64,000 nucleotides of DNA from Chlorokybus atmophyticus (taxonomy: Eukaryota > Streptophyta > Chlorokybophyceae > Chlorokybales > Chlorokybaceae): positions 37,879 to 101,878 of the forward strand of contig RHPI01001819.1 of the NCBI GenBank assembly GCA_009103225.1, given 5' to 3'. Positions 33,093-46,088 of the stretch are shown here, in pieces (position 1 is the stretch's first letter; each line of letters opens with the position of its first letter). Under the pieces are notes generated by a model. It did no database searches. It was not told the origin of the DNA and saw nothing but the letters and a program-made list of their open reading frames with translations. A program made the translations under genes and the position numbers.

Positions 33093-36000
33093 GGGTAAGA
33101 GTGGATTATTCCGGACACTTTTTGCTGCTAAGTGTGTGATGGGAGTTGATGTGTGAATTTTGATGGGTGTATAAAGGGGCAGCTGGGGGCTATATATATA
33201 TAAGATGCCATTGAGACTGCATTTTTTGGCCCAATATGCTGTCAGCAATGACGGGTCAAAGACCCATGTGTGCTGACGGGCTGCAGAAAATGGCTGGTTG
33301 TGACTCCAAACAGTTTGTTTTTGCTGTGTGTTGGTAAGACATGTGAGCCTCGTGGCGGCGGGGGTGGGCGGGAAAGTGCATGGCGGGAGTGTAGATAATG
33401 TTGCAAGCAAGGCAGGAGGGCGTGGCGGTAATTGTAGGACATGGATGATGGGTAAGTGTGGTAGGGATTGGCATGCATGGTGTGCATACACATGCATGGT
33501 CACAAGTGATGATGTATTGCACGTCCCCTAGGGTCTGCTAGGCTCAAGTCTAGAACGGCAATTGACTGTTGAAGGTGTGCGCATTCTGCGTTAGCCACAT
33601 GTAGTGCTGATGCTGCCTAACGCTAGCCTCATGCATGGCCTGTTGCCTAACTTGCTCTGCTTCCTTAGCATGTAACTCTGCCCTTGCAGCCTCCTCTGAG
33701 GCCTTGGCCGCCACCTCCTTCACAAGGCGCTTCTCCTCCGCCAGTGCCGCCTTGACAGCTTTGGCTGCCTCGCGCTCAGTTGCTTTCTCCCGTTTGGCTG
33801 TCTCCTTCATGGACTTCTGGTACGTCTACTCTAGCTTGCGCTCTGCTGCCAAGCGAGCGCGCTCTTTCTTTGCTGCCTCCGCTGCCTTCTTATGTTGCTC
33901 CTTGGCCTGCAGGTAGCAAATAAGCTCAGGTGAGGTGAGGATGCAAGCGCCGTCGAGCCTGTGGAACTCCTCGGGAATGATCTCCTCCTCTGCTGCCTCA
34001 CCCTCTTGACCCTCCTCTAAGGCTTCCCCCCTCCCATACTCCAACTGCCAAGCTGACTGCCCTGCCTCCAGCAACGCAGCGGTGAGTGCATCACCCTCTA
34101 GCTTCGGCTCCTGAGTTGCTAGCTGCTGTGTATCGTCTCTCAGCTTGTGATCTAGCGTGCTTGTTTCCTGGTCACAGACCTGCATGTGCACATGAGTGAG
34201 TGTGGGTTGGTGGTGCATGTGCATGTGGGTGGGTGGGTGGGTGTGCCAGATGCATGAGCTGTGCATGCATGATGCGTACCGCATGCTTTGAAGCCGTTCG
34301 TAATGTTTGTGTAAAACACGGCCAACATGAAGGGCTTCGCCGTCAGCTTGACAAACTCCTCCTTCGTCATACGTTCCGGGTTCTCCTCAAGCATGTGCTT
34401 GTGATGTTCTTCACGGTACCTCGCCTTGAAGGAGCTGAAGCAAGACACATCCAACACCTACCCATACAGAGGTAAGAGAGGGTGTGTTGTTGCATGCATG
34501 CACGCATTACTGTAATGTCAGCTTACTGACCTGCATGGCGCGTGTCAGGTGAGGTGTAAGGAGGATGATGTGTACGCCGTGCGCCCTGGCCTTTAAGATC
34601 GGGTCAAGCTGCATCCTACTGCTGTGTCCGTCAATGACCAGGATGCAAGGGTTCTCGGGGCTGCTGCCACCAGGTATGTAGTCCAGGAAGTGGTTAAATC
34701 AATCAGCAAAAATTGCATTCGTCATATAGGCGTTCTCCTGTGCACACTTTGATCAGATGCATGTGCAGTTTTGTTTATGAACCCCACTTATCTGCATGGC
34801 CACCATGCTGCCAATGGGCGCGTCCTCTAGGTAGTTCTTTGTCTTACGTTGCCCTTTCAGTATGTACAAAGGGGGGATGCTAGCCCCAGATGCTGAGATT
34901 CACCCGATGTGCTCCCTATTGCCCACCTTTCAGTGATATTGGGTTTTGTACCCCCTAGGTGCAATGACCTTCACAGTACCTTAATACACAATGCAATAGT
35001 GCATTGCCTTCCCTGCTGACAGTAACAGGTTGTGCTAACAGCTCGTGCAAAGCAGGCCTTACCTAGGTTGTCTGGCTCTAGGCCAGTTTCGTCCGCGTTA
35101 AAAATCCTATGTGGTGGGATGCCCAATGCATGTAGCAGGGGGAGATACAAGTCAAAGAACTTGTATGCATTGGTGCGAGTTGCTGCCTTGTGACGCCTCC
35201 TGTAAAGTCCTTCTGCTACACGTCTGCTAAGGTCCTAGTTGGCAAAGTAGTCTCTGCACTAGCGGAGGCCTGGCAGACACAGCTTGCCAAACCTCTGCAG
35301 TCTCTCCTTGTCCCATTGAAAAATATGCAACATCTGCCAGCAGGGTAAGTGAGCAACACTGTGTGTGTGTGTGTGTGTGTGTGCGCGTGCAACATTGCAT
35401 GCAACTCCCGACACTAACTTGCCTGTTGCTGCAGGGCAGTGACAGTGGGGGAGTGGTCCACATCACACATGGCATGAACCCACTCACAAAGCTCTCTCTA
35501 TTCTATTTTGGTGAGGATTGCTTCCTTTCCAGGGCTCCTTGGCCTCTCCAGCTTGGTGGGGTCGTGCAAGTAATCGCACAGTGTGCTGCGAGACACACCA
35601 ATGGTCTTCGCAGCCTTGCGCAGGGACACAACCCCTGCCTGTATCTGCCCAATGGCAGCAGCTATGTCCTGAAGCCCTTCATCATCATCTGCCTAGGATA
35701 CGTGTGGGGCTGATGTGGGGGTGGGTGGAGTTCAGAGTCGTTTGCTCCTCTTTTTTGGGGGAGCGGTTGGAGTGTGTAGGCGCCTTCTCTGCTGTGGAGT
35801 TCTGTCAGCAGGTGCCTGCGCACAAATGCCCTATGATGAGGTAACACTCTGAGGGCATATGTGTATGCACAGTAGTTGGTTGCATGCATAGCTTGAGATA
35901 ACAGTTGTAATACAACTTACGCTTGAATTTGTTGTCTGCCCACTGCTCTGGCTGCCCCGCGTATGCATGTTGCCCCCCCCNCCCCCCCCCCCCCCCCCCT

Positions 36001-36549
36001 TTCCCGTGAGCCACAACCTCAACCTAAGCCACACCACACCACACTGCAAACACACTCCCCAATGCCTCAGTAACGCTATTCACTCATTCATATCACACAA
36101 ACATACGCCACAATGCAACTCCCATGCCAAACACTCACACATACACAAAGTCACAATTTATGGGTTGCGCATGCGGCACGCTGAGTATTGGTTAAAACCT
36201 CATAACCAAAGCAAATCAATGTGGAATTAATTAGGTTTGGTGCATTGAATTTTTCATCTCGAGCCCCACATGCTCACCAGAACACATCACCATTGGCCAA
36301 TCTAATCACTATTCCGGAGCACTCAAAGTCAAGTTAACCATGTTTGCACGTTTATGATAATCAAACTGTTCGAGTTTGGCGCTCTTAATCTCAACCAACG
36401 GGGCTGATTCTTGGCGGGTAGACTTGAGAGGGCGCTAGAAAGGCCCTCACCAAGTTTCACTCCATTCGGACGCCAAACTTGGAAGTTAGTACGCCAGCAG
36501 TAGGAAGTGTCCGGATTTGCAAAATGTCCAGAGTTAGGGCACCTTACCC
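33093..36549 (-). mobile_element. pogo/Tigger-type DNA transposon 2
   Basis: TA then GGGTAAGAGTGG and CCGGACACTT on the left; inverted GGACACTTCC and CACCTTACCC then TA on the right. Length is 3.46 kb. The transposase is on the minus strand. The unannotated right part (35,720-36,549) and left part (33,093-33,550) contain no further gene. A C homopolymer with one N lies at 35,973-35,999. Confidence 0.8.
33553..35705 (-). pseudogene. pogo/Tigger-type transposase 2
   Basis: Read leftward: psq-type HTH (GLQDIAAAIGQIQ, SLRKAAKTIGVSRSTLCDYL, about 35,690-35,560); the first catalytic Asp in IFNADETGLEPDN (about 35,065-35,105), ending at a GT splice donor; PPLYILKGQRKTKNYLEDAP (about 34,800-34,870); Asp 2 in ILVIDGHSSRMQ (about 34,630-34,660); LTPHLTRAMQ, an intron, then VLDVSCFSSFKARY with Asp 3 (about 34,440). 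A charged coiled-coil tail ends at 33,550. Stops near 34,696 and 33,827, and others upstream, break the frame. It differs clearly from transposase 1 in sequence but shares its layout. Confidence 0.8.
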
Positions 36550-36671
36550 TACACTATGCTGGTTTTCGGTTGTGGTACGCGGTACACCAGGCGGCGCCTG
36601 GCGGGCGCAGCCCCGCGGGCCTGCGGCCCTGCTAACGCGCACATAGTTCGTGCAGCACCGCATACAGTGTA

Positions 36672-39663
36672 CCCTCGCTAAGAGCATACTGTTTATCCTC
36701 AGCCATCTTATGCTCTTGGCCGGGTTATTCTCGAAGCGTTTAAGAACATGATATGCCCTTGACTGCCAAGAGCATAAATTTGCTATTAGCGGGGTTTTGC
36801 GTATAAGACATGTATTGCTTTAACACGGTGAGCAATGAAGCTCAACAATGCCCATGTTGCTACATTCTTGCTTGATACCATTGCGTTCATTGCTGTAGTC
36901 ATGAATCCAAACCACATTCTTGCAGTATTCGTATGACATGCAGCCAAGCTGCTGTGATTGTAACTCATTGTTTGATGTACAAGTGCTGAACTTATCAATG
37001 GCTTGAAATATATTTGAGTGTGTTGACTTCTGTGTATGATGCAAAGCATGCACGCACACTTGCATGCATGTCTCATGCCTTGAACATAATGAAAGTCCGC
37101 ATGTACATCGAACATCTCAGCCACTAGGCATCGACTACAAGAGGGTCTTTGGCCGTTGCATTGGTGGTGGCTGCGTGTGATGTTGATGCCTCATTGCTGG
37201 AGGTATGAAAGACCTCGTGCAAGTGTGTCTAGTGCGAGAAGCCAAATAGCTGATGACGAATCACCACATTGCGGATGCCAACTGTAGATGCTCAAGCATA
37301 AAACACTCACTGCCGGCAACAAAGGCCCCAGCACTGTCCAAGTGCTGAAGACATTCGAACATCGTCACAACCGGCGGTGCGCACTCATCATCATCTTTGA
37401 TTGTATTATGTGACAATCATGAGAAGGAATGCTACATACGGTGTGCATGCACACGTACACACCTTGCGCGGCGGGATCGACGGTGTCGTCCGTCGGTGGA
37501 GTTAGTGCCCCAACACTCATAAAAATGTCCTCGTCATATTAGCTAGCCTCAGTAGGAAGATGATCATTCGCCTCGACAATCTCCTCAGCGGAGAGCATGT
37601 CAGCACGCAGAATGGGCAAACGCTGCATCATCTCACCCATGTCGTGTATCACCGCGTGTATAATGCGCTCGGTGTCGGCGGGGGTGGCCTCATACCATTA
37701 CGTGGGGGTGATGCCAGTCTTCCTTCAGCAGTTGGCAATGGTTGTGGCAGTCAGCTCGTCCCACGCCTCGCGATTCCACATGATGGCTTCACGCATATGC
37801 ACCTTCACTTTACTCAAGTCGAGGGTGGGGTCTGCATTATATTGCTGGAGAAGATGCTGGACAAGCTTCCTTGTGTACCTGCACTTGAAGACCATCAACA
37901 ACGTGATGTACACCACAACAAACTCTGACAAACAAAAGGGATTTGGGGGGCCGGGCGGCCCCCAAACCTAAAAAATTCTGATACCTTGATAAAAATGAAG
38001 GCTCTATTTGTTCATAACACGGCATGTATTGTGACTTACCTGGCCTTGTATGCAGTGGTGATGCCAGCATCCAAAGGTTGCACTCTGGATGTGGTGTTGG
38101 CCGGAAGAAACAGACACTTTATGTGGCTTAGTGACAGCGTTCGGAAGCCTTCCTCCATGCCCTGTTCTGCATACACGCAGGCATGCATTGAGGAGTTGTC
38201 CATCAGCAGCAAGATGTGGCGGTTCTATAGCTTCATTTTTAAATTGAAGGCACACAACCATCGGCTGAAGACCTGTTGCAAGCATTGCAAAAGTGAGTGA
38301 CACAATCGATGCATATGCAACTGCAGATGAAGTTGCATGTGCACATGTACTCACCCCGGAGTTCATCCAAGCCTTCTTCTTGTAGTCATAGTTAACGCCC
38401 ATGCGAATTGGCGTCCAAGTGCTGCCAAAGGACTTCGGACGCTTGTAGGTGCCAATGATGAGGACTGGTCGCTTTTTTGAACCGTCAGCGTTGACACACA
38501 AAACTGCCGTGATTCTGTCCTTTTCTCGCTTGCCCCCTCTGGCTTCCTCCGATGCAACTACTAATGTACGACGCGGACGTGCTCCACAGAACACTCCGCT
38601 CGCATCCATGTTCCATACATCAATGATGCAATATTTTGCTATATGTAAAGGCAATTTACTACAAGCTGCATCCACACCCTACGCATCTGCATTAGCTGCT
38701 TCGCCATGCAGAGTTTTCGCATGACGCTTCTTGAAACGGTGCACCCAACCTTGCCAAGCGTTGAACCCTTTTATGCCTAACCGGTTGGCAAAATCTAATG
38801 CTTTTTCCATCATCGGTGCATAAATAATTAATGCATTGCGTGCTGTGGCCTGTGCAAACCACTCGTACAATCCATCTTTTAGCTTAAGATGAGCCCCAAC
38901 CAGCGTCCTTTTGTTTTTGGCCGCATGCTTGCCACCCACAGTCAACATATCGGGTATTTACTGGCGCTGTTTGTTAAGAAGTTTGAGAGCGAACTCTGCT
39001 TGATAGTGAACTTCAACGTAATTCTAATAAGAGCAATTAGCTCCGCTTGCTTAAGACCTTCATTGGCGTCACACAGCTTAAAGATGCGCTGCTTGTCTTT
39101 TGGAGGAAGGTTATCACGCTTTGTTTGTGCCATGCTGACCTACAACAACAATCACACTACATTACTGTCTGTGCATACACTGCATGTACGTGCATGCACT
39201 GCATGTGCGTTGAAAACCCTTACTTGTTGGGCGCCAGCATCGGCGCTGCAACAGCCGTAACCGGCTAGCCGCCCTACAAGTTGAGCGGCATGCCCATCAA
39301 CTATACCCCGCCCGCCGCCACTGCACCAGCCTGCGTCTCCTCACCGCCGTCACTGCCGTCCGAAGTGGCCGCGATGATGCTTTGCAACGCTGAGTTACAT
39401 TAAAATACAGTGAATTACATGCATCACGCCTGCACCCCCGATACTTATGCTCATCGCGCTATGCGCCCTATGCATCACACCTGCACCCACGATACAAGCA
39501 TACCCTCACTCAAACTTACGACTTTTTCATGCAAAACAAACATGCGCTTCGCGGTTAATCATATTCTCTTAAGACGCATAATTTGCCTGTGAAACATTTG
39601 GTAATCTCATTTTTTATGATACTAACGGGGTTATTCTCTTCAAACGAATTCTCTTAGCGGGGG
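36672..39663 (-). mobile_element. pogo/Tigger-type DNA transposon 3
   Basis: TA then CCCTCGCTAAGAGCAT on the left; CTCTTAGCGGGGG then TA on the right. Length is 2.99 kb, with a minus-strand transposase. A 437-bp MITE with the same ends starts only 11 bp further right (39,675). Confidence 0.8.
37560..39133 (-). pseudogene. pogo/Tigger-type transposase 3
   Basis: N-terminal HTH (KDKQRIFKLCDANEGLKQAEL), then a CENP-B-type HTH (GFNAWQGWVHRFKKRHAKTL, about 38,715-38,770). DDE_1 core: first Asp in WNMDASGVFCG (about 38,595), VLIIGTYKRPKSFG, intron, Asp 2 in HILLLMDNSSMHA (about 38,200), LPANTTSRVQPLDAGIT with Asp 3 (about 38,065-38,110), a GT donor, and a last exon with KVHMREAIMWNREAWDEL (about 37,750-37,810). 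Breaks: frameshift near 38,950, stops near 38,680 and 38,228, another near 37,723. Family assignment is secure; the copy is inactive. Confidence 0.85.
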
Positions 39664-39674
39664 TAGACAGTCTA

Positions 39675-40111
39675 CCCCCGCTAAGAGCATATTGTTTGTC
39701 CTCAGCATTCGTATGCTCTTGGCGTTTAAGAGAATAACATGCTCTTAGATGTCAAGAGCATATACAAGTTATTAACGCCGTTTCATAACGCCCATCACGC
39801 CCATTGCACACGCATTTTACGTCACGCCCATCGCGCCATCACGCCCGTCATGTCAATTGTGCATCACACTTTGCCTATTATGCCATATTTATCACGCACG
39901 TCACGCGTTATGCCACACCCGTCACACGCTACACCCCCGACATTGAATCTCGCTAACTAAAACTTGCAAAAATAATATCAAATACAAACAAGCTCTTCGC
40001 GATTAAGCATCTTCTCTTAGCCACTAGTATTTGCCCCTAATATATTTGGTCACCTCAATTCCCATGCTATAAGCGGGGTTATGCTCTTGGAGCGAAGTCT
40101 CTTAACGGGGG
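39675..40111. mobile_element. 437-bp MITE of the pogo-3 family
   Basis: TA then CCCCCGCTAAGAGCATATTG on the left, CTCTTAACGGGGG then TA on the right. Both terminal about 100 bp match the ends of pogo transposon 3 (36,672 onward and up to 39,663). The interior is a CACGCC/CATCACGC-rich remnant without coding capacity, so it was probably mobilised by the transposase of that family. Confidence 0.8.
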
Positions 40112-40113
40112 TA

Positions 40114-41420
40114 GATTGTACTGTACACAGCACTGCTTCGGCACCATGCATGGTACGGTGACCGGCTGCTGCCCAGCGGATTGGTTCAAGCGTACATCAG
40201 CAGACCGCGCAAGCAGCCTGCAGCTTGTAGTTATCCGCGCTTGCTGGAGTGTCGATGCTCTACTGAGCTGTCGTTGCTGCTGCGGTCGAAGCTGGTGGCG
40301 GCGGCGGCGGCGGCGGCAGTGGGGGGGTGCGGGCAGTGGTGATGAGCGGTAGGTATATTGAGAGTTGCCTGCTGCTGAAAAACATAGTATTTGTATACAA
40401 GTACAAGATTGCCATTGCTGTTGCATTGCACAAGCATGCGTAATATCAGTGTTGGCTACCGCATGCATGCGTTTCATCTCGTGAGACCACATGAAGCCGA
40501 CAGTAAGATCAAGTTGGCAGTGAGTGGGTGCTAGCTTTGTCACTGATGAAAGTTGATGCGTGTTGATTTCCATGCAGAAGCTGCTTGCCTTCCCGTAGCT
40601 GTACATTAGCCAGCTGTCACCTTGATTAGTAAAAAGCTTTGCGTTGTTGCTATGTGCGAGCTGATCTACTGAAGCTAAGTCATGCAGGCAGATTACGAAG
40701 CAAAAACTATCTTCACCGGTAGAAATGGGTTTCGGCAAGTCAGGCTGAATCCGCAACTTTGTAATAAACGGAGCTGGACGTAAATTACGGAATATGTAAA
40801 CTTCATGGCAGATCCATATATTTGTTATGACTATAGCCGAAATATTGTTACAACCTGTCACAAACGGCACTCCGCCGGTGACAATCCTAAGCACCGAATC
40901 CTCAACAACGTTTAACGTTGTGATTGATTTGATCAATAGTACACGAATTTATACTACAAGGTGTGTGTTACGGTCATTACTTTGCACCGGTACCAACTCT
41001 AATGATTTCATGACCTCATTATTGCCAAGATCAACCCCGCGGCCTATCTGCTACTTGCATGTGATATAATTAGTACTAGCACATGAGTTAAAGACTTCCC
41101 CAACTCACCGCAAATAACCGTGCAAAAACAGGTGATGCAGGGAACTTAATGCAAACATCTGCCAGTAATCAAGCGCGACAATTGCACGAGACGGCAGGTC
41201 TAACACATTCTTCATCTTCAAGTCACTCACATTTTCGCAATTTCCTTCACGATCATGTATCAGGAATAAAAGCACAGGTACCAGTAGCCGTATATACATA
41301 AATGCTACCGGCTTATAGATGTATATACATGTATACATATATTGTATATACATACGTATATGTACATATATATACACATATATATTTGCATAACTCCTAC
41401 GTCCATGCATGCAATCCATT
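40114..41420 (-). CDS. Unrecognised ORFs, possibly exons of one decayed gene
   Basis: I do not recognise this. A minus-strand ORF is open from 40,936 to 40,079; its downstream part after about 40,470 becomes Arg/Gln-rich and runs into the MITE, so only 40,480-40,936 might be coding. Upstream, an in-frame stop at about 40,955 separates it from a further open stretch (to about 41,040) preceded by an AG acceptor. An ORF at 41,419-41,105 ends at a GT donor (CG then GTGAGTTGG). This could be an exon pair of a host gene fragment or an element. A TA-rich microsatellite lies at about 41,325-41,390. Confidence 0.25.
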
Positions 41421-41782
41421 CAACAATTCTTGCGGCACGTGAGACAATTGAGGTAGCTTTAAGAAGTAATGGTAATTACACTCGCCAGACCATGCGTCAT
41501 GTGTCATATTTAGGCGGTCAGGGTTCAGGTCGTAGGTCATTGCTTGCAAACCCAATAGGCGCATCTGCACAGGTTAAAAACCCGGCGACGCGGTAAATCT
41601 CGCTGCTCTGCGACTTTTTGGGTTTTTGCCGCAAACTGCGGTCATAACTTTGGGGTTAGATCACGCATTAAGTTTGATTCCCTTGATATATGATCTAACC
41701 AAAAAATAGTACATGATGTGGACGTGATTATAAGTTCAAGAAAAGACGGACACTAAACTTAATGCACACCAACAACTTGACC

Positions 41783-42060
41783 TTAATGGCAGTCAGATAC
41801 CAAACAAAGTTGTGGCTGCAGCAGGTAAAAATGCAAAATCCGATACGTTGCTTGCATGCGGATCCCTAATTGAGTTATAGCTAGTTTTCCTTTAAGTTGA
41901 GGGCAAGGCCGAATTGTTGGGGGGGCATTTCTACCAGTGTTTGTTGAAGAGTCCGCTTGCAGAGCATGCTTGGCAGAGGTGGCGTAAATGGTGCAATCGA
42001 GCGGCTGAACTGCTGTAGATGTTGGTTTGATCATGGGTTTAAGTTAAGTAACGCGTCGCT
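41783..42060 (-). pseudogene. Possible DDE_1 transposase fragment
   Basis: The minus-strand reading KPTSTAVQPLDCTIY (about 41,960-42,030) resembles the block around the third catalytic Asp of pogo/Tigger transposases (compare TTSRVQPLDAGIT in pogo 3). No other domain is visible nearby, so this is at most a remnant. Confidence 0.35.
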
Positions 42061-42493
42061 GCGTTTATGTTTGGGTTGCTCCAAAAACTTGCATGTAAGA
42101 AGTCACAAGTAGACCCATTGTTGTCAACACCGCTGTGCATATGCATGCCAAGCTTGGCTTCTTGCTGCTAGTAAGCACCGTTGCACTTGTGGCTCACGGG
42201 GAGGGGGGGATCATTGAACAACTGCAGCGGCTGCTGCTTATGTCTACATGTAATGTGATGGGATCATGTGTGGTTTTAGAAGCAATCCCTCTGCCCCATG
42301 CGAGCTCTCTATTGCGCGCAGGCTGCAGGTGTCATGCCTATTGCCCGCGCATACCAGCGTTCTTCGAGCATGCCTACATCACAACCATTGCCCGGCCTAC
42401 CAGCGTACCAACGCGCGTGCGTCACTAACCAGTAGCTAGGTCATGACTCTGAAGTAGCTCACGACCATAGCCGACATAGGCACCGCGCGTAGC

Positions 42494-43071
42494 TGTTCAG
42501 TTGTGAGTTCAGTTCAGATAAATTGTGTTCTATACGAGTGGTGATTGCTGTGGAATAAGCCTTGATATGACCGTTAGCTTATGTTCTGACCAGTTATGAT
42601 TTGACTTGTATAAATAGCCACGGTGTTCACTGGGTCAGCTGGTGACATTGTGAGTGAGAGACAGCTAAGAGCTTGTGAAGCGACTTGAACTGCGAACACG
42701 CCATCTCAGTTACTAAGATACCCCTCACTGTGTGAGAGCCTGTGCATGCTCATGTGCATCGTGCTTGTCATTGCTGGTGAGCTTGGTGTGCCTGGTTGCC
42801 GTGTGCTTGCTGGCATTAGTTAGGGCATAGTATCCACGCATTGCTTGCTCATTCACCTCACTTAACGGTGTAACACATTTTCCACTTATGCAAAAAACTG
42901 TGTAAACAGCACTACCTATAGTAGTGGGAACTTACAGTGTCACCCTCTTTGCTTAAGTGAGTGCGTTGCATTCTGCATCACATAGTGCAGTCTGAATCTG
43001 GGGACACATCCCTGTGCATTCCTTATCACTCTCATTACATAGTGCACACACACAAGCACTAGTGTGGTGAG
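42494..43071 (+). repeat. 5' LTR of retrotransposon 3
   Basis: Starts TGTTCAGTTGTGAG, has a TATA box (TATAAATAG, 42,609-42,617), shares the block around GGAACTTACAGTGTCACC with element 1, and ends in AAGCACTAGTGTG then GTGAGTGGTAGCG. The conserved TGGTAGCG following it is a candidate primer-binding site. Confidence 0.65.
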
Positions 43072-43148
43072 TGGTAGCGGTATCGAGACAGGCAGTAGAG
43101 CACAAACACTCTACCCCGCATACACTTTCACCTGTTTAGACTAGCGAT

Positions 43149-46083
43149 ATGAGCAGGCCCATTTTGTTCTCTCCAATAGACGAGGGTGACCTCAGCAGCT
43201 TGAGCCCAACCTCCAATCTCACCTACGAGCGTACTTGGACGGGAGCAACGATCGTAGCAGCAGAAGCTCGCGTTTTGTCTCCGGCTTCACTCCGTTCTTG
43301 TCTGCTCCTCAGCATCGAGCTTTTCCACTCCCGCCCGATAGTGACAACTATGAGATGGAGTCTCCAAGCTCAACCACGTACCTGCGCTTTTCCGAACGTG
43401 CTGGCACTACCTCGTTGGACGAATTCATCATCAAGTTCCATTCCAAGATGCGACAGCATATTCTGTAGAACAGCGACTGGTTAGATGAGACTTCTTTTCA
43501 CATTGCTGCCCGGTATCTAGACCATGAAGCACAGAATGTCGGGAAGTCTATTGCTGAACAGCATCAAGTTGATGGCTATGGCGAGCTCGCCGGCACTATA
43601 GCATCTGCATCATTGCACAGTCCAGCAGCTATCTTTCCACCTCCCACTCCCGCTGCGGTCACCGGTTTGTCCATAGCAGCAGCCATTGACATGGCAGAGG
43701 AGGAACCTGAGTTGGTGATCGTCAACCTAACCCTTGCAAAGATTGAGATCAAAACGGCCGCGCGACGGGCTTGGATTCTGGACCGTCCCGCTGCTATCCT
43801 TGAAGAACAACAAACTGCAGCCATTGAGGTGGGCACACCCCTACCGTTGACAACACCTGGTTCTCGTGCGGGAGGCAGTGCTTTCACCCTCGGGTCAGTC
43901 GCACTGTGCGCATCAGCCATCACTGTTGGTGCTGCCGTCTTTGACTCTCTCCTCAAGGACCTATACGCTGCACTTCGTCGCACCTTCCCACCGCAGACCA
44001 CTAGCAAAGTGGAGGAGTTGAGGCGTTTCTGACGCAAGCCAAATGAGAACCCTATACGCCTGTACTCCAGACTAGAAGGGCCGTTGAAGGACACTGACTA
44101 CAAGATCGTCAGTAACGAGGCTGTTGCAGTGGTATATGTCAATGAGTTGGATGCCGCCCTGAGCGAGTCGACGTGCCTGACCCTTAACTACAGCAGGCTC
44201 CTTGGCTACACGCTTAAGGAAGCTTTCGAGACTGCACAAGCCATCCATACACGCTTGGTGTATGAGAGAGAAGGCAGTGCTGGACACCAGTCGTAGTGTC
44301 TCACGGCCTGTAGCTAGCACAACTACCGAGCCTCCCCGCCGCAAGCGTGGCTAGGACGCTCCATTAGCACGCGAGAACGGAAACGGTCAGCGCATACTGC
44401 TCTGACGGCCCCTGTGCTGTGTTATCACTGTGGAGGGCATGGGCACTACAAAAAGGAGTGCACCCAAGAGTACTCAACCCTAGGCTGCGACAACTGTCAC
44501 AAGATATGGCACTTGGAGTCAGTTTGCTGGCTCAAGTTCCTTGAGTTGAGACCGGCCAACAGCTGCAACGGCAACAACTCTGGTGGCTACAACATCAACA
44601 ACACTGGAGGCCACAATGGCAACAACTTGTGTGGCTACAACAGCAACCATACTGGAGGCCATAACCACCACAACAACAACGCCAACGCTCGCAGGGAAGA
44701 GCAAGGCTACAGGGGGAAGAATCGTCCTCCTCAGCGTAAGAGACTGGAAGAACATCCGCGCGCTGCTGCTGTTGCCGTCAAGGCTTTAGTCAACCCACCA
44801 GCTGGTGACCATATTGCTGCCCTCATGGCGCGTATGGAGGAAGACAAGGAGCAGGACTACCGCGCCTGATATTCTACCCGGTGGGCACTGATGGCTCCAA
44901 AGCGCACGAGAGACACCAGCACTCCGTCACGCGTTCAACCATCCCGACGAGTTTAAGGGGACGCCCCAACATCGTCAGCAACTACCTCCTCTGAGGTCAC
45001 CAGTGGTGCTGCACCAGCCGCAACAGCTACACCGGCTATGATGTCAACTCCGTTAACATCAGCAGCAACTACTCCAGTTGCACCAGAAGTTGATACATCA
45101 GTGAGCACCGTGATGCCAACACTGTTGAGCGCTAGCGACAGCCACTGCTGTCACCGACCCTGCGGCAGTACGTGCACCGGTCGCGCTCCAACTGCAGCAC
45201 GACCTGTGTCAGCGAGCGTTGAGACCACTCTCGCACCACTGAGCGGCACTCTTGCAACCACCGACAGCGCCATCATCGAGCCCGCTGCCACTGCAGCGAC
45301 GCGCGCAGCTACATTGCCCGTCCTCGACGTCACTCAGGCTGTCCCACGAGGTCAGCAAGCTGAGCGCGTATGGGAGACCATCATGCGTGGAGCAGCCCCC
45401 ACTACTATTGCTTTTGGGCGCGGAGGAGCGCACACAACGCGCGTTGAATGCAGTGATTGCGTCTTCCCACTGCCTGAATATCATACCCTGCCAGACTATA
45501 CTCAACGGCAACTAGAGGATGAAATCCTCGTCGGCACGGCGCATCCCATGCGAGACCACGTTTTTGTGGTCTGAACACCTGTTGTACTAGAGCTGGCACT
45601 ACAGCTGCTCTGGACTCTGCATAACAACATGCAAACTGCGCCACGCCAGCCCGCACAAGTCCGTTATGAACCTGTCGAGCCAAGCCCGCTGGACACGTAT
45701 TGGGAACGGCAACCCAATGTACAGCAGCACATCGCTGATAAAACCGACATGCCTTTGGGTGACAACGAAGCACTGAGACCCCTCAGTACCGTTCGGCTTC
45801 ATGAGCGCTACACCGCTCTGGAACAGGCGTTCACCTGGCGGCAGGATCAAACGGCAGCAGTCAATGCAAGAGCGCAAGCCCTTGCCGCTGCTCGCGCTTT
45901 TGTTCTTCAACCAACAATCGCTGGCCCATCATCCAGCACGACACCCCTTGTCGGTGAGCCCAACATTGACCAGGCGAGAGCGCTGGCCCAACAAACCAGG
46001 GGGTTGATCGCCCCGCTGCTACCCGCCTTGTTGGAAGACTTGCCTGACGATCAACGAGATTCAGGGAAAGGCTACCTCACACC
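43149..46083 (+). pseudogene. Gag of retrotransposon 3
   Basis: The ATG at 43,149 is the likely start, in the same position relative to the LTR as in element 1. Domains: YLDHEAQNVGKS (about 43,520) matching CLDHEAHEVYRS in element 1; the capsid helix DLYAALRRTFPPQT (about 43,960); two intact CCHC zinc knuckles (CYHCGGHGHYKKEC and CDNCHKIWHLESVC, about 44,418-44,526); an Asn/Gly-rich spacer made of CAACAA-type repeats (about 44,560-44,690); then a Thr/Ala-rich tail and a charged region to 46,083. Stops at 43,466, 44,030, about 44,868 and 45,573, and frameshifts, make it a pseudogene. Confidence 0.75.
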
Positions 46084-46088
46084 ATAAG

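Noticed and set aside
40079-40480. C-terminal part of the 285-codon minus-strand ORF
   Set aside because: It becomes Arg/Gln-rich microsatellite translation (CGG/CTG repeats) and runs into the end of a MITE.
42135-42428. Small ORF with a signal-peptide-like hydrophobic start
   Set aside because: The start is suggestive, but there is no homology, splice structure or codon pattern to support a gene in repeat-derived sequence.
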